Shown here: positions 37,645 to 49,499 of the stretch, piece by piece
Layout: every line of letters begins with the position of its first letter
How positions within the stretch are numbered: the stretch's first letter is position 1
Assembly: GCA_018873245.2 (NCBI GenBank)
Contig: JAEMBT020000006.1
Coordinates: 13,238,387-13,302,386, forward strand
Direction of reading: 5' to 3'
DNA from: Archegozetes longisetosus
Lineage: Eukaryota; Arthropoda; Arachnida; Sarcoptiformes; Trhypochthoniidae
Length of the DNA: 64,000 nt
The notes under the pieces: model-generated
What the model was told of the DNA's origin: nothing
The model's input: the letters and a program-made list of their open reading frames with translations, nothing else
The model's database searches: none
Made by a program: the position numbers and the translations under genes

Positions 37645-38151
37645 TATACACATATTATGTATATATACATATAACTATATATCTAAACATTTTATAGTAA
37701 TTAAGAAAATATATACTTTTTTAAAATATGAAAAATACAGATGAAGCAACCAGATATTATATTTTATAACTATTAATAAGTATACTGTTATCGATAACAT
37801 GTTTATTGTTTTGACGCTTAAAATAAAAATTTCCAGCCCACTCATATGAAGAGTATTTTTTAACTTTTAGATTTTATCAAGTGTTTCCATCATAGCTTGT
37901 TCATACTATTTCATATATCATAAAAATACTGGGAGATACTTTACGTAATTATCATATTATTGATTTGATATTATTTGCCTCTTAAATATCAAAGGATAAA
38001 ACTAGTAAAGCTTATCTTAAACATCCTGTATTGTTTGTAAATGTTTAATTTCCAAAATAATTTCCTTATTGAAGCACAATTTTTGTAGAATTAGTCATAA
38101 AAGATAAGTTAATAATAACTTTGTAGCTATACAGTCAAATTCAAAAAAGCC
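37645..38151. other. Spacer, no gene seen
   Basis: AT-rich, with a TA-rich run at 37643-37690. Confidence 0.4.
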
Positions 38152-38155
38152 TTAA

Positions 38156-38559
38156 CCCTATAACAGTATTTCATGGGTCAAAATGACCCAAAGGTCTATA
38201 AAAACTGTTATAATTATTTAGCGCAATTTCCAATGTTAATAAAACTGATAGTATTTTCAAATGAGTATATTTAGATCGTATTAAGCAATAAATTAATTAT
38301 TTACAAATTTTATATTTAAATTGAATCGTTTTAAAAGTTAGTTCTATTTGAGTTTAGACGATAAATTTGTATAAGAAATTAGTTTTCACTCAAACCTTAA
38401 ACTAATCACGTCAACGATGACGACACTAAAAAGTACAAAACAGGCTAACTGTTACATACTCTAACCCTTACAATAACATACTTTTCTAAATCAATCGATG
38501 GGTCAAAAAGACTCTATTTTACTGAAATCATTAATCAAAATCGTTTTACCGTTTAAGGG
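38156..38559. mobile_element. piggyBac-like MITE of 404 bp
   Basis: It starts CCCTATAACAGT and ends AAACGG-type sequence inverted as CCCTTAAACGGT, with TTAA at both flanks (38152-38155 and 38560-38563). Near the left end is a perfect palindrome TGGGTCAAAATGACCCA-like block and near the right a TGGGTCAAAAAGAC relative, as often seen next to piggyBac-family termini. No coding capacity. Confidence 0.6.
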
Positions 38560-38654
38560 TTAAATTGATCGCTTACTAATATTATCAGATATAAGTTCAT
38601 TTTAAACTGTTTTATACCAAACTCACTGAAAATAGTTTGCAAGAATCTTTATCC

Positions 38655-38725
38655 TTAAGGAGATACGAACCCCAAGCCTTGATTCGCTTTTTACATCGCT
38701 CTATCGCTTAGAGTATCGGATTAAC
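38655..38725 (-). repeat. tRNA-like (SINE) fragment
   Basis: On the minus strand ATACTCTAAGCGATAGAGCG resembles a tRNA D-arm with A box and TTGGGGTTCGTATCTCC a T-arm with B box, about 38 bases apart. The anticodon arm does not fold well, so it is a SINE head or a tRNA pseudogene. Confidence 0.4.
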
Positions 38726-39289
38726 AAGGTATTTATGAAATATTATATTTTAGATAACGTCTTGATGCAACTTCAGTTTATTTTATTATTGGGTCAGAAC
38801 ATGATACAGAAAGAATTATTCAAACGTATATTTGAAATCAATGTCTTATCAAAGAAACTACATTTTGACAGATACGAGGATTATCTCATATTTAGCGCTT
38901 TTACTAAGAGATCAATTTAAAGCCATTCTGAATTTATCTGTACTTATCTTAACAACAATAGCGTAGTTTATGATTTACGTGAACTGCAAATTTTTTCTAA
39001 ATTAGTTTTAGTGAAAAATGTCGGAGATATTGGATATGGTTTTTCATTATTACAGCTTATGCAGATATAAATTGGATCTTTTTGTCGATCGTGAAGAAAT
39101 ACTATTTCTTTATTAATTATTGATGGCTCTCGTAAGATGTACAATTGATCAAAACTAAAACGAAACAGTGAAAAAAGTTCTATAATTTAGAGTTACACTT
39201 TTAATGCATTTAGGGTCATTTTTTATGTGAAAGACCACATGCCTTATAGTTGGTCAGTGCTATTGCATTAGTCATTTTGAACCATATTC

Positions 39290-40270
39290 TAAGTTCTGTC
39301 AAAGAGTAGAGAATAAAAGAGAGGACACTTCTATGGGGAGGATGGGCATCAAAAACACGCACTTTAAAAACACCATGTTTTAGGTACCTGAAGAAACAGC
39401 GTAAATGCGCACTTTTTAAAAAATAAAATTTTCTGGGTACCTGAAAAACTATATTTTTGAAAGACAGAGCAAAAAATACTCAGAAACAAGGGCTCGAGCC
39501 CGCTATGATCACAAGCTTTGTTGCTTAGCATACTTATCCATTTGACCACAGCCCAACTAAGATAAAAAGGCTAATAAAACTTATACTTAATAGTGAAATG
39601 AAGAATATTCCGACAATTAGATGTCGCTGTTTTTTATACCTAAAATTACTACAGAGTGTCCTCTCTTTTACTTTCTACTCTTTGGTTCTGTCTTAAGCTT
39701 GATCTCGACTCAAGTTAGACTTGAAATACAAATTTTGATAGCACAAAGTCTAACTTGAGTCGAGATCGAGCTTGAGACAGAACTCAGAATATGGCTCTTT
39801 ATATTTTATTTTACGTAAAGTTTTAAAAAGTCAGCACTTTTATCAATATTTTCCCCGAGTATTTTACTACTCAGAGATTTTAATGAATATACGACTTTTT
39901 CTATATCAAAGTAAAACACTGCTGAGTTTTAGTTTTGATGAATTGTACAATCAAAGGAAACAAAAACGAAGCAGTGAAAAAAAGTTTACTTTTCAGAGTT
40001 CAAATCTTAATGCAAAAGAGTTGATATACTGAAGTCATACACAACTTTTGCCCGTCAAAGATGCTGATTAGCAAACTAATACTTTGTATTCAGTCAATAC
40101 TATGATATTCTTAGTCATTATTTATTTCAATTATACGCAAACTTTGAACGTTCATAATTTCGTCAACTTTTTTCCCTGGTTATTCATATTAGTACTTTAT
40201 AATCAGTACATGATTTTTAACTGTACGAAATTAAAAGACTGCTTCGTTTTTGTTTCCTTTGATTGTAAAG
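39290..40270. repeat. Cluster of interleaved inverted repeats
   Basis: Three inverted pairs are interleaved: 39292-39332 with 39653-39692 (about 36 bp), 39685-39722 with 39746-39783 (38 bp, two mismatches, 23-base loop) and 39946-39976 with 40239-40268 (about 28 bp). A direct repeat links about 39125-39215 with about 39930-40020. The unit looks like a rearranged foldback element around the tRNA-like sequence at 39487. Confidence 0.6.
39487..39555 (-). repeat. tRNA-derived SINE head
   Basis: On the minus strand GGGCTGTGGTCAAATGGATA carries a good A box (TGGTCAAATGG) and GCGGGCTCGAGCCC a B box, spaced as in tRNA genes. The would-be anticodon stem TAAGC/GCTTG closes a loop of only 6 bases, so it is not a working tRNA. 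Confidence 0.45.
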
Positions 40271-40293
40271 GTATTAAACAAAATTCAGAATAG

Positions 40294-41442
40294 TTTGAAA
40301 ATGACTTAACTCAATTTTAAAAGTAAAGACATTCAGGTCAATGATTAAATTTGAATTGACAGATAATTTTATTCATTTATTCATACCATTCAACATTTAA
40401 AGTACAGTATACTCTAGAAAGAAGTATGTTTATGAAAGGAGAACATTTTTATCTTATAAAGCTATAAATATCTTCAAAATTAACCAATTAATATTCAAAA
40501 TATTTATAACTAATCCATAGAAATTATTTTATTTTACATTCCGCATTTAACGTATTAAAAAATGTTTTCATTCAAATTATATGTGAATTACACTTTTAAA
40601 AAATAAATATGTGATAAATGATCAACAACATGCGTAACGTCATGTGCTAATGAAAAATAAAGTCACAAATTAATTACATTCACCCTTTGAAGCGTAAACT
40701 TAATTATATCTGAGAAGACTATCAGTTTGCGAAAGAGCTAAAGTTTTCGATTATTATTATTATAAAAATAAGTTCTGCTATCTGTTAGTAGTGTAAATCA
40801 CTAAAATAGTTTTGGTTTCGATTTTCACAAGTTTGAATGGAATTGAAATATAATCAAATGATAATTAAAGACAACTTTTGTAACTTTTATATGCTTCAGA
40901 TTACTTCTGAAAATATAAGAGATAAGTACTCATAGACCTTGAGATTTTAAACAAATATCTTTCACAATAAGTACTTGAAAATTTAAAAACTTTTTCGATA
41001 AACATTGCTATTGATTTATCTGTTAGATAACATTTTGCATATAAAATGTTGATTTGATCGCTTCTATTTTTACGTACGTATCTGGTTTTCACTAGTTAGC
41101 TGGGAGTCTAGTTTTCGCAATTTCGAAAATTCCCAATTTTCCAGAGTTATAAGAAATTAGGTTTTAGGACTAATAAAATGATTTCTTAATAGTAGATGGA
41201 AATTTTGATTAAACTTTTTTGTTAAATATCTTCCTTGAATTTTATTCTTGGATTCATGGCTGTTCGATAGAGGGAGAGAGATGTGGGACGCTTATAATTT
41301 TGTCATTAATTATGACGAATAATAAAGATATTTAGCTAAATAACTAATAAGTTTCCTCAATTTCATAGCTATGATTCACCATTTTTGAGGTGTAATTTCA
41401 TATTAAAATCAATCGAAAAAGTTTTAAAAATAGGAATTAAGA
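40294..41442. other. Spacer downstream of Spot14-like gene C
   Basis: No gene seen; AT-rich. Confidence 0.4.
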
Positions 41443-41448
41443 TTTATT
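41443..41448 (-). terminator. Poly(A) signal of Spot14-like gene C
   Basis: AATAAA on the minus strand, 107 bases past the stop codon of gene C. Confidence 0.5.
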
Positions 41449-41554
41449 TCTCACAATTTATCAATAAATTAGTCTTTAAAACAGTTAAAATAAGTTTTCT
41501 TGAGTATTAAAAAGTTTTTGAAAAGTTAATGAAATTTTAATTTTGAGAAAAAGA

Positions 41555-42133
41555 TTATTTTTCACTTTTTCCTTCGATCTCCTCCTGATATCGTTTAGTT
41601 ATATATTCAGCAGCTTTAGAAAAATGTTGAAGAATGGCATATAAAGAATGCAAGTGTTGCATAAACACACCAGTCAACTGATTAGCACGATCATCAAAAC
41701 TGATAGGTTCACCATCAGTTGCCATCTCTATTCTGTCAGAATTTGCCAGTGACAAACTCGAAAAACTTGTCAGTGAAGCGAACGGTTCATCAGAGAGCTG
41801 TCGATCCCATTTATTATTGTTATTACTGCTATCTTCGCCAGTTGGCAAACCATTAAACAGATCATCTTTCACTGTATTCAACATTGAGTAGTATTGGTAT
41901 AAATCAGTCTTCGGTGCGATCTCGAAATCTGTCGTTTCGATGACTTCGATATCACGCAATTTTGACGGAACCAGAACTGCGTCATTCATAGCGTTAATCG
42001 ATTCAGCGAATCGATCGATAACTCGATTAGTATAACAAATTGATTCCTTACACGAGGATCTTCTTCTTGATCTCTCTTCACCTTTAGCATAGATATCTTC
42101 AACTTCTAAGTGATTGCTTGTAATACTAGACAT
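41555..42133 (-). CDS. Spot14/MID1IP1-family protein C
   Basis: A single exon of 192 residues. Family blocks: VIDRFAESINAMNDAVLVPS (38-57) with KLRDIEV, then LYQYYSMLNTVKDDLFNG (78-95), and the C-terminal helix FMQHLHSLYAILQHF with ITKRYQEEIEG (157-188). The middle is Ser/Asn-rich with an NNNNK run. It shares LYQYY and the DLFN/DLFE motif with gene A, so A and C are the closer pair although 28 kb apart and on opposite strands. The expected role is control of acetyl-CoA carboxylase assembly, by analogy with vertebrate MID1IP1; no catalytic motif is present or expected. A TATA-like TATATAAG on the minus strand (plus about 42475-42482) lies about 345 bases upstream. Confidence 0.85.
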   Translation of the reverse strand: MSSITSNHLEVEDIYAKGEERSRRRSSCKESICYTNRVIDRFAESINAMNDAVLVPSKLRDIEVIETTDFEIAPKTDLYQYYSMLNTVKDDLFNGLPTGEDSSNNNNKWDRQLSDEPFASLTSFSSLSLANSDRIEMATDGEPISFDDRANQLTGVFMQHLHSLYAILQHFSKAAEYITKRYQEEIEGKSEK

Positions 42134-42499
42134 GATGGCACTTTAAAAATTGATTACAATCACGAAACTAATGAAGTTCAAATTTTTTACTTTGCGCACT
42201 AAGCAAAATATTTTCTGACTTTCAAATCAAACTTAAACTGTAGTAGTGAAGACTTATTTGAGGTATTTACACAATACTTGAAGCAAGCATGACGTGAATA
42301 TCTTCAATTTTCCCTTAAGAAAAATGTGTTTAGCTGCGAAACTGCTGCTAAAGTACAGATTATATGACGATTAAGTGACATCAGAGGGTTTACTCTTTTT
42401 CTTTATCTAAAAGACGCTTTGTTAAAAAACCGGTTGAGAACTATTTGAATGCTTTCGATAATAATGAACTACTGGCTTATATATGAAAATTTCGTACTG

Positions 42500-44458
42500 C
42501 AAAGTGGAGTTCCTCTAATTGGACTTTGGAAAAGTATTTCAATACTGATAGAAGATAGTGAACAGGTTCAAAGTCAAGGTAAGCTGCTTTCACTTTAAGA
42601 ACAACACTTTACCGTAAAGTCCCTAAAATGACTAGTCAATCTTATACTGGGTTTAATGTCTTTTGATTGATTCCTGTCTTAAATTAATACCAATTATGAT
42701 ATTCCCACTTATAGTAGTAGTTTAGTTTAGTATTCATGTGTAAGATTGAGGCCCTGCCCATAGATTCTTATCGATTAAGTTATTTTTTACCTGCTATTGA
42801 AGTGTGACTTTACTTCTCCTGAAGGAAATAAAATTTTCCACAAATGCGACAATATGTTCAACATCTTTGAAAATTCATTTGCAAGAGAAATAATCCGAAA
42901 ACAACTTTAATGAAAGTGAAATTGAACAAAATAGTTAGAAAATAACACGCAATAACACGATTTGTTTGCACAGCTAATGCTTGCCTGGTTCGACATAAAC
43001 ATGAGACATGTTTTACATCATTGTGTTAATTATAAAAAATATTGAACTTCCACTTTCATTTTTTTTGTCATTGAATTTTATTTAGGTTTTAGTAAACTTC
43101 ATTGTGAACTTCGAAGAGTTAATCAAGTTTAATTATTGAATTATTTATAACTTTTTATTGAAAAACATTATTCAAGATCAAAACATTGGTTGGAAAAACA
43201 TCGGTTGATTACCAAAGTTTTCTATATTTAGACTCTTAATATCATAATTATATTTTGTTTTGAAAACTTACTCAATATCATTCAGATTTTTTGTGAATAC
43301 AAGGGGATTGAAGCTCTGACTATAGGAGGAGCCTCTTATCTATCGAAAAATATCAAAAGGGTCTATTGGTATTTATATGTTGTATTTAGTACTTTAGTCA
43401 GTCTTTTTGAATCTGAGCTCTGAGTTTAAGGTTATGAGTATAGAAGTATTGAACACTACTTTTAAGTTAAAGGAAATTAAGGTTGTTAAAAGTTTAGAAC
43501 TAATCTAACATTTGATACCCTTATCAAACTCTTAGCTTCACTCCAGCACAGCTTGATACGAATGAGAGTTTGGACTAATAATCATTTGTATAATATATAA
43601 ATCATTGATATGTTATATTATCTTTATTTTTATGCTACCAAGACTTTCCGTGACAAGAAATATCAAAATTTATCTCTATATTATTTTACCATTAGTTAAG
43701 AGCTGAGTAATTAACTGAAGCCAAAACTTATATGTATATATGTCTTGATGTATACATTTTGGTGCTTTAGTCTCGGACGTAAGGCTCAGATTAAAAAATA
43801 TTCAATTAGTGAATGGGGCTAATTGATTAAAACTTGAAACTAAACTTCAGTTTTTGGTTTGGATTTATCATTATTAAGAAGCCCTTTCGATATCGAAAGT
43901 AGAGAAGAGATCTTCAGCCTCTTCAGATGATCTCAACAGTCGATAATTTTAGTACCGCAATTTTGTTTTTAAGAATAAGTTTTTGAATGAGAGAAGCATT
44001 CAATGAATCGTAATTGGGTTAAATTGCATTTATTCTAAAACCCTTTCACAATAAAAACTTCAATTTAAATTGTGTTATTTAAATTGGTTTATCAATATGT
44101 ATTTTCAAATTTGACACCCAATCATAAGTGCCTAAATAATCTAACAGTCTTGAGCTATACAAAGGATAGATTTCAAACAATCAATTGGTCTGAATGGGGC
44201 GTAAATTGATTCGTTGTTGCACTTTTCTATTAAAATAGCTTACTTGTAGCTGATTTTGCAATTCATTAAGACAGTCCTAGCTGTGAATTTGAGAGTAAAA
44301 CCCGAGCTTTTGGTCGAAGCATTATAAAAATAAAAATAAAAATAAAAACATTAGAAGTTAAGCCATGTGTAAATGCACTCGTTTTTTGCCTGTTAACTAG
44401 TTTAATAAACTTGAGAAAATTTAAATTCTTGAATTTCTATTTTATTTGTTATAACCAA
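42500..44458. other. 2 kb spacer, no gene seen
   Basis: AT-rich. A short AAAAAT microsatellite is at 44326-44349. Confidence 0.45.
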
Positions 44459-45039
44459 TAATGATACGCAAACGTTCAAACTTAAGCTTGAGCTCGAATC
44501 TAGCTCTTGAAGTCTTGTGAGCTTATGGACCTTATAGACTTCTTGACTCACCATAAGAACTCAGTTAAGCCCAGTTCAATATCGTAATTGTGAGCTAAGT
44601 TAGTTCGTATTGAGTTCAGGAAACTTGTGAATGTGAGTGAAAATGATATTTTAAATCCTAAGAAAAATATTTGCAAATTGAAGAAAACGGTCCACTAATT
44701 CAATATGATATATACTTAATTTATGTGAAAATTATTCAAAACTTAGGTTAATAACTTCTATTATTTTCAAACTTTAGATTTCTATAATGTAGGCCACATC
44801 AGGATTCAGGTTCATAACAAAATTATCAAAAGTCCTGATCATATCTATATAGTTTGCATTTTATCTCAAGACCTAGCGTAAATTGCTAGATTTTCATCAG
44901 TTCTAATTAATAGATTTCAACTAAAAGTTTAAAGTATAATTTAAAATAAAATTAGTATGGTTAAGAACCACGCCAATCAGCTCAAGCCTCTACTCGGGTT
45001 CAAGTTCGAGCTCGAGAAAACGAGTTATGTACATCACTA
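44459..45039. mobile_element. hAT-like MITE of 581 bp
   Basis: The left end TAATGATACGCAAACG and the right end (reverse complement TAGTGATGTACATAACTCG) are imperfect terminal repeats. Subterminal GCTCGAGCTCGAA/AGCTTGAGCTCGAA motifs occur at both ends. The flanks ATAACCAA (44451-44458) and ATAATTAA (45040-45047) agree in 6 of 8 bases, as an aged 8-bp duplication would. Confidence 0.55.
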
Positions 45040-45047
45040 ATAATTAA

Positions 45048-46107
45048 CGTTGAATATTAAATAACATCAGCTTCAAGGATTAGTCTTGAATAGTCTAGAG
45101 ATAATGATGCAATACTTAAGAAACATTTATGTGACGCATAAGATGTATTATCGCTTACAAAAGTACTAAAAACTTTACGTTATAAATTTATGACTTTCCT
45201 TAACTTCTATAATAAAGGGTTTTTTATAAATATTTTGGTTCAGAGGAAAACCTTACATGACGTAGATATTCAATTTATTTTAGTTTATTCTTTATAAAAC
45301 AAGGAAAAAAATAAATAATTGCTGTTGAGCTCAAAGCTTAAGGTCTTACAGGTTTTTTCTTCAAATCTAAGCTTTAGAATGATGTGCTCTAACGCTGTCG
45401 TAATATTTCTGATTGACAAAACCTTATAGTGGTGTATCGTTTGCAATTTTATTTTAGGGCAACATCAGTCTTAAATTTATTCTAAACCATATGAAATATT
45501 TCTAAATGAATTAAGTGAACTAATTGCAAAATTATTTTAATCTAAATTTTTTGAAAGTTTAATTTAATTTGATTTCTATTTTTAAATAGGGTTCTCTTTA
45601 TCAGGTATACTCATCAACATTTTTCTTGTCTAATTAATGATGTAACCTCTAACTTGTGTTCAATAAACAAATATCTAGTGATAGAGTAGTCAATAATTGA
45701 TGGAAAGTTTTTCGATAGGAGTGTAACTCATTGCCATCAAATAAACCGACAGTAGTTTCCTTAACGCATAACATAAAAAAGAATAATTAATACTATCGGT
45801 GTATAAAGATCAACAGATTTATTTTTGGATCTCAACGTATTCAACATTATGATTATGCAAAAATTTTCATATTCGAGATCATAAATTAATTTCAATTGTG
45901 AACTTTCATTCTTCCAAATTGCTTTTGATAGCAATAGCATTGATATTAATGCTAAGTGCAAACGTACTCTGTGTTCATTCATACTTGAAGGTTGTCAAAA
46001 CAATATAATTTTTGTTGCACCAGTATTTCAAGTGATGATAATGCAAAAAAGTTTGTCCTTAACCTATAAATCATTTCTATAGTAACACTTATAACATTTT
46101 CGAGCCT
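45048..46107. other. Spacer upstream of GST gene 1
   Basis: No gene seen. The minus-strand frame 45761-45982 shows no known domain. Confidence 0.4.
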
Positions 46108-46115
46108 TATAAAAA
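46108..46115 (+). promoter_or_regulatory. Probable TATA box of GST gene 1
   Basis: TATAAAAA is followed about 27 bases later by TCATTA (46135-46140), an initiator-like sequence, and 128 bases later by the start codon. Confidence 0.45.
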
Positions 46116-46235
46116 TAGTTGAATCGCTGGCGCATCATTAAGGTTTTACAAAACGATTAAAACTCTATTTCGTTTCAACATAACAGTTCATTTTTTATTT
46201 TGAGTTTACAGTCACAAAATTTGGTTTCAATTAAA

Positions 46236-47159
46236 ATGACTATTGATTTATATCTTATGAATTTGAGTCCTCCGTGTCGGGCAGTTTTGATGTGTGCTAA
46301 ACATCTTAATATTGAGCTTAATCTAAAGACAATAAACTTACGTAATGGCGAACACCTCACACCTGAATTTCTACAAGTAAGTATATTAATTAGCTTCATA
46401 TAAATTATCTACGAGATTTTTTATTCATTTCATTAAATATATTATTTAAATTTAAAGTTTTAAAATTTTAGTACCAAGCTCTCATGAGAATTATTTAATA
46501 AATTGTTGGAAATTACTTATCAAAGAATTGACAACTTTCCTAACATTTAAATATCTATTAAATATTTTAGATAAATCCAGCGCATACAGTACCCACAATA
46601 GTTGACGATGGGTTTGCATTATGGGAAAGTCGGGCTATTATGCAATATTTGTGCAACAAATACGCCCCCGACTCAGACTTGTATCCAACAGATCCTAAAC
46701 AAAGAGCTGAAGTCGATCGTATGCTCAACTTTGACATATCTTTATTCACATCCATAAGAGAAGCCATAGTAATAAAAAAGAAATTTGTAAAATTTAATGC
46801 AATTCAATTTCTTACTCTTATTTAAAACTTGTCAGTTAATGAAATATTTTCGTGGCGTTGAACCAACTGAAGAAAAGTTGACAGCACTTAAGGACAAACT
46901 GAAACTGTTTGACACATTGATTGGTAGCAACAGATATGTGACTTCAACCAATTTGACAATCGCTGACTTATCAATTCTTGCATCGGCTTCTACTCTTGTT
47001 GTCACTGACTATGATTTAAGCGACTATCCAAAGGTTAAGGAATGGCTTGAACGCTTACAAAATGAGTTATCATATTTTGATGAAGTCAACGGTAAAGCAA
47101 AAGAAGAATTCAAAGCTTTGGTTGAAAATATACGCAAAAGCGCTGATCAACCGAAGTGA
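46236..47159 (+). CDS. Delta-like glutathione S-transferase 1
   Basis: Exons 46236-46376, 46571-46768 and 46836-47159; introns of 194 and 67 bp, all joins in phase 0. Product 220 aa, a normal cytosolic GST length. The N-terminal thioredoxin-like domain has catalytic Ser11 in [13 protein letters not shown] (52-56) binding the glutathione backbone through the cis-Pro loop, and ESRAI (66-70) binding its glutamyl part. The all-helical C domain has the N-cap motif [11 protein letters not shown]. It joins glutathione to electrophiles and hydroperoxides in the cytosol. The second exon is followed by only LMKYFRG where many Delta GSTs have YYPQIF, and one Gly is missing compared with GST 3. It is a tandem paralogue of GST 2. 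Delta/Epsilon-like is certain; the exact class is not. Confidence 0.93.
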
Positions 47160-47228
47160 GCTCGAATTTTAATTGATCACTTTCTACGAGTGCAATTTTT
47201 AATTCATGAAGTTCTTTCAAAATCCAGA

Positions 47229-47234
47229 AATAAA
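47229..47234 (+). terminator. Poly(A) signal of GST gene 1
   Basis: AATAAA 70 bases after the stop codon; another AATAAA lies near 47330. Confidence 0.5.
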
Positions 47235-47797
47235 GAGTTCTATTTTTATTCTAACTCAGATTTTTAAAGATTTATTAAAAGACATAATTTCATTTTTTGT
47301 AAATGAAATTTCTCAATGAGAGTGGCATTCAATAAACTAAATTTATGTTGATTTGGGTTGACTTATTGTTGTTTTATTTTTATAATAATTTACCTCAATA
47401 GAAATAATAAGTAAAATTATCTTACAATCTCAAGTCCTTGTTAACAGTTCGGTCCGTATTTACCGGTCTCAACGATATTAAACAAGGATAAGCACTGATT
47501 CGTTATTTGACAGTTTTAAAAATGGTTGCAGAGTATTAAATCACACGAACTATTGCATTTTCATATTTAGCAATTTTATTTCCAATTAAGAAAAATTATT
47601 TAATCTGTCTTAACAAAGTAATCATAATACTTTTTTTTATTTATCTAATGCAAGTATTTAAAAAAATCTTTGTGATAAATAATTTTTAACCGATGTCAAC
47701 TGAAATGACAGAATTTTAGTCTTTTGTGAACCAGATTTTAACCGAATTCTGGTTAAAACTATTTACCCGACTTTTACTACTGTATAAAAATTGAATG
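47235..47797. other. Spacer, no gene seen
   Basis: AT-rich stretch between GST gene 1 and the MITE cluster. Confidence 0.4.
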
Positions 47798-47799
47798 TA

Positions 47800-48243
47800 A
47801 CGTATAAGTGCGTATTGTATACGCGCGTATTTAAGGTGAAACTACTCTATTTTTTGGCGCGAAGTTCACCTTAAATACGTGCGTATTTAAGCTTCATAAA
47901 GTGAGGTCAGCTCCAAAAAAGTCAGTTTCACTTTAAACACGCACTTTTAATGACACATTTTAAACATGTAATTGAAACGAATTGGGATGCTTTTGTTTAA
48001 TAAAACTTAACATTAATTATCGACCATTAAGTTAAAACAAATTCAATTAAAATCTTTATTCTTCAAAATAACATAAAGTGCCTCAAAGTAACACAAAAAA
48101 TTATATGTCATCTAGTGCGTATTTAAAGCGAATTTATTAGTGTTTCACTTTAAATACGTGCGTATTTAAGCCCATTTTTTGTGGTCCATAAAAAAGTTCA
48201 ATTTCACTTTAAATACGCGCGTATTTAAAGCGCACTTATACGT
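47800..48243. mobile_element. TA-flanked MITE with repeated CG-rich palindromes
   Basis: The ends are perfect 13-bp inverses (ACGTATAAGTGCG) flanked by TA (47798-47799 and 48244-48245), length 444 bp. Inside and near the ends the palindrome AAATACGCGCGTATTT and variants such as AAATACGTGCGTATTT occur repeatedly, together with CACTTTAAA. There is no coding capacity. Confidence 0.75.
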
Positions 48244-48270
48244 TAATCAGAATATGCGATTTCATTTTAT

Positions 48271-49285
48271 AAGGTAATCGACAAAAGTCTTTTGACAAAG
48301 TAATTTCATTAGATTTTCTTAAGTGACTTTATTATTACATCAAATGCGATGAAATAAATGTGAATCAGTGCCTTCAGTTCCATAAAGCCATTGACAAAGC
48401 TTTATGCAAAAAAATTGTCATTAATTTCTTACAGATTCTATCCAGTATATTAACTTAAAATTTGATAATAATTTTTTTCTCAAACTAAACATTAAAATGA
48501 AATTACTTAAATTGAATTTTACCAAGAATTTCTTATTTTTAAAGTTTTATTAAACAATTATATTAACATTAGTTTAAATGGGAAAATGAAAAAATTTCAC
48601 ACAATTAAGGGCTAATTATGATTAATTTTAATTCTTGTCACGAAATATTGAAGTATTCACCAATTAGTTTTATCAACATAAAAATTGTACAAATCAGACA
48701 ACTTTTAATTGCAGTTTAGATCATAAGTATTTGTTTGCACTTTGTTTACCATTGAATTCTACGACTTTTCTGATGCGCGTGACGATTTAAACTACAGTTT
48801 AAAGTAATCCGATTTATGCGATTTTTATATTGATTAAACTAATTAGTGAACACTTCAATATTTCTTGGTAAGAATCAAAATTAATTGCAATTAACCTTAA
48901 ATTGTGCGTAATTTTCGAAATGTCGTTTTAATTGATTAATAAAACTTTAAAGATAATAAATTTTTTTGTAAAAATCAGTTTAAATAATTTCATTTTAATG
49001 TTTAGTTTGAAGAAAAATTGTTATCAAATTTTCAAGTTAATATACTGGATAGTAATTATAAGAATTTAATTAATTAACAAATAGTCAGAAGACTTTTGTC
49101 TGATGTTTGTTTTGCTTCATTACATATAAAACTAAATGATAACTATTTTTTATGTAAAACTTTGTCAATGGCTTTATGGAGTTAAAGGCATTGATTCACA
49201 TTAATTTCATCGCATCTGATGTAATAAAGTTATTTAAGAAAATCTAATGAAATTACTTTGTCAAAGGACTTTTGTCGATGACCTT
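48271..49285. repeat. 1 kb foldback element (two arms of about 480-510 bp)
   Basis: Nearly the whole segment is an inverted repeat. From AAGGTAATCGACAAAAGTC at 48271 to about 48740 it matches the reverse complement of about 48775-49285 at roughly 80-85%. Blocks include TAATTTCATTAGATTTTCTT, CCATAAAGCCATTGACAAAG and ATCCAGTATATTAACTT. The right arm carries about 60 extra bases near 49085-49145. No open frame. It directly follows the 444-bp MITE. Confidence 0.75.
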
Positions 49286-49499
49286 AATTTAATAAAGTTT
49301 TTGCTCAAAATTGTATACAGTTTGTTTAAATTTGATGCGCAATCTATGTAAAAGATCTTAAGGAATTTCGACAATTCATTATACAGTGAGAGTCATCCAA
49401 GTTTCGGCACCACAATACTTTAATAACTTTTTAATTATTTAAGTCATACATATGAAATTTTGCATAAATATAGTTTAGTTATTAATAATTAAACAAAAA

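Noticed and set aside
38655-38725. Functional tRNA gene
   Set aside because: No acceptable anticodon arm or acceptor stem.
39487-39555. Functional tRNA gene
   Set aside because: A and B boxes are good, but the anticodon loop has 6 bases and the T stem mispairs; more likely a SINE.
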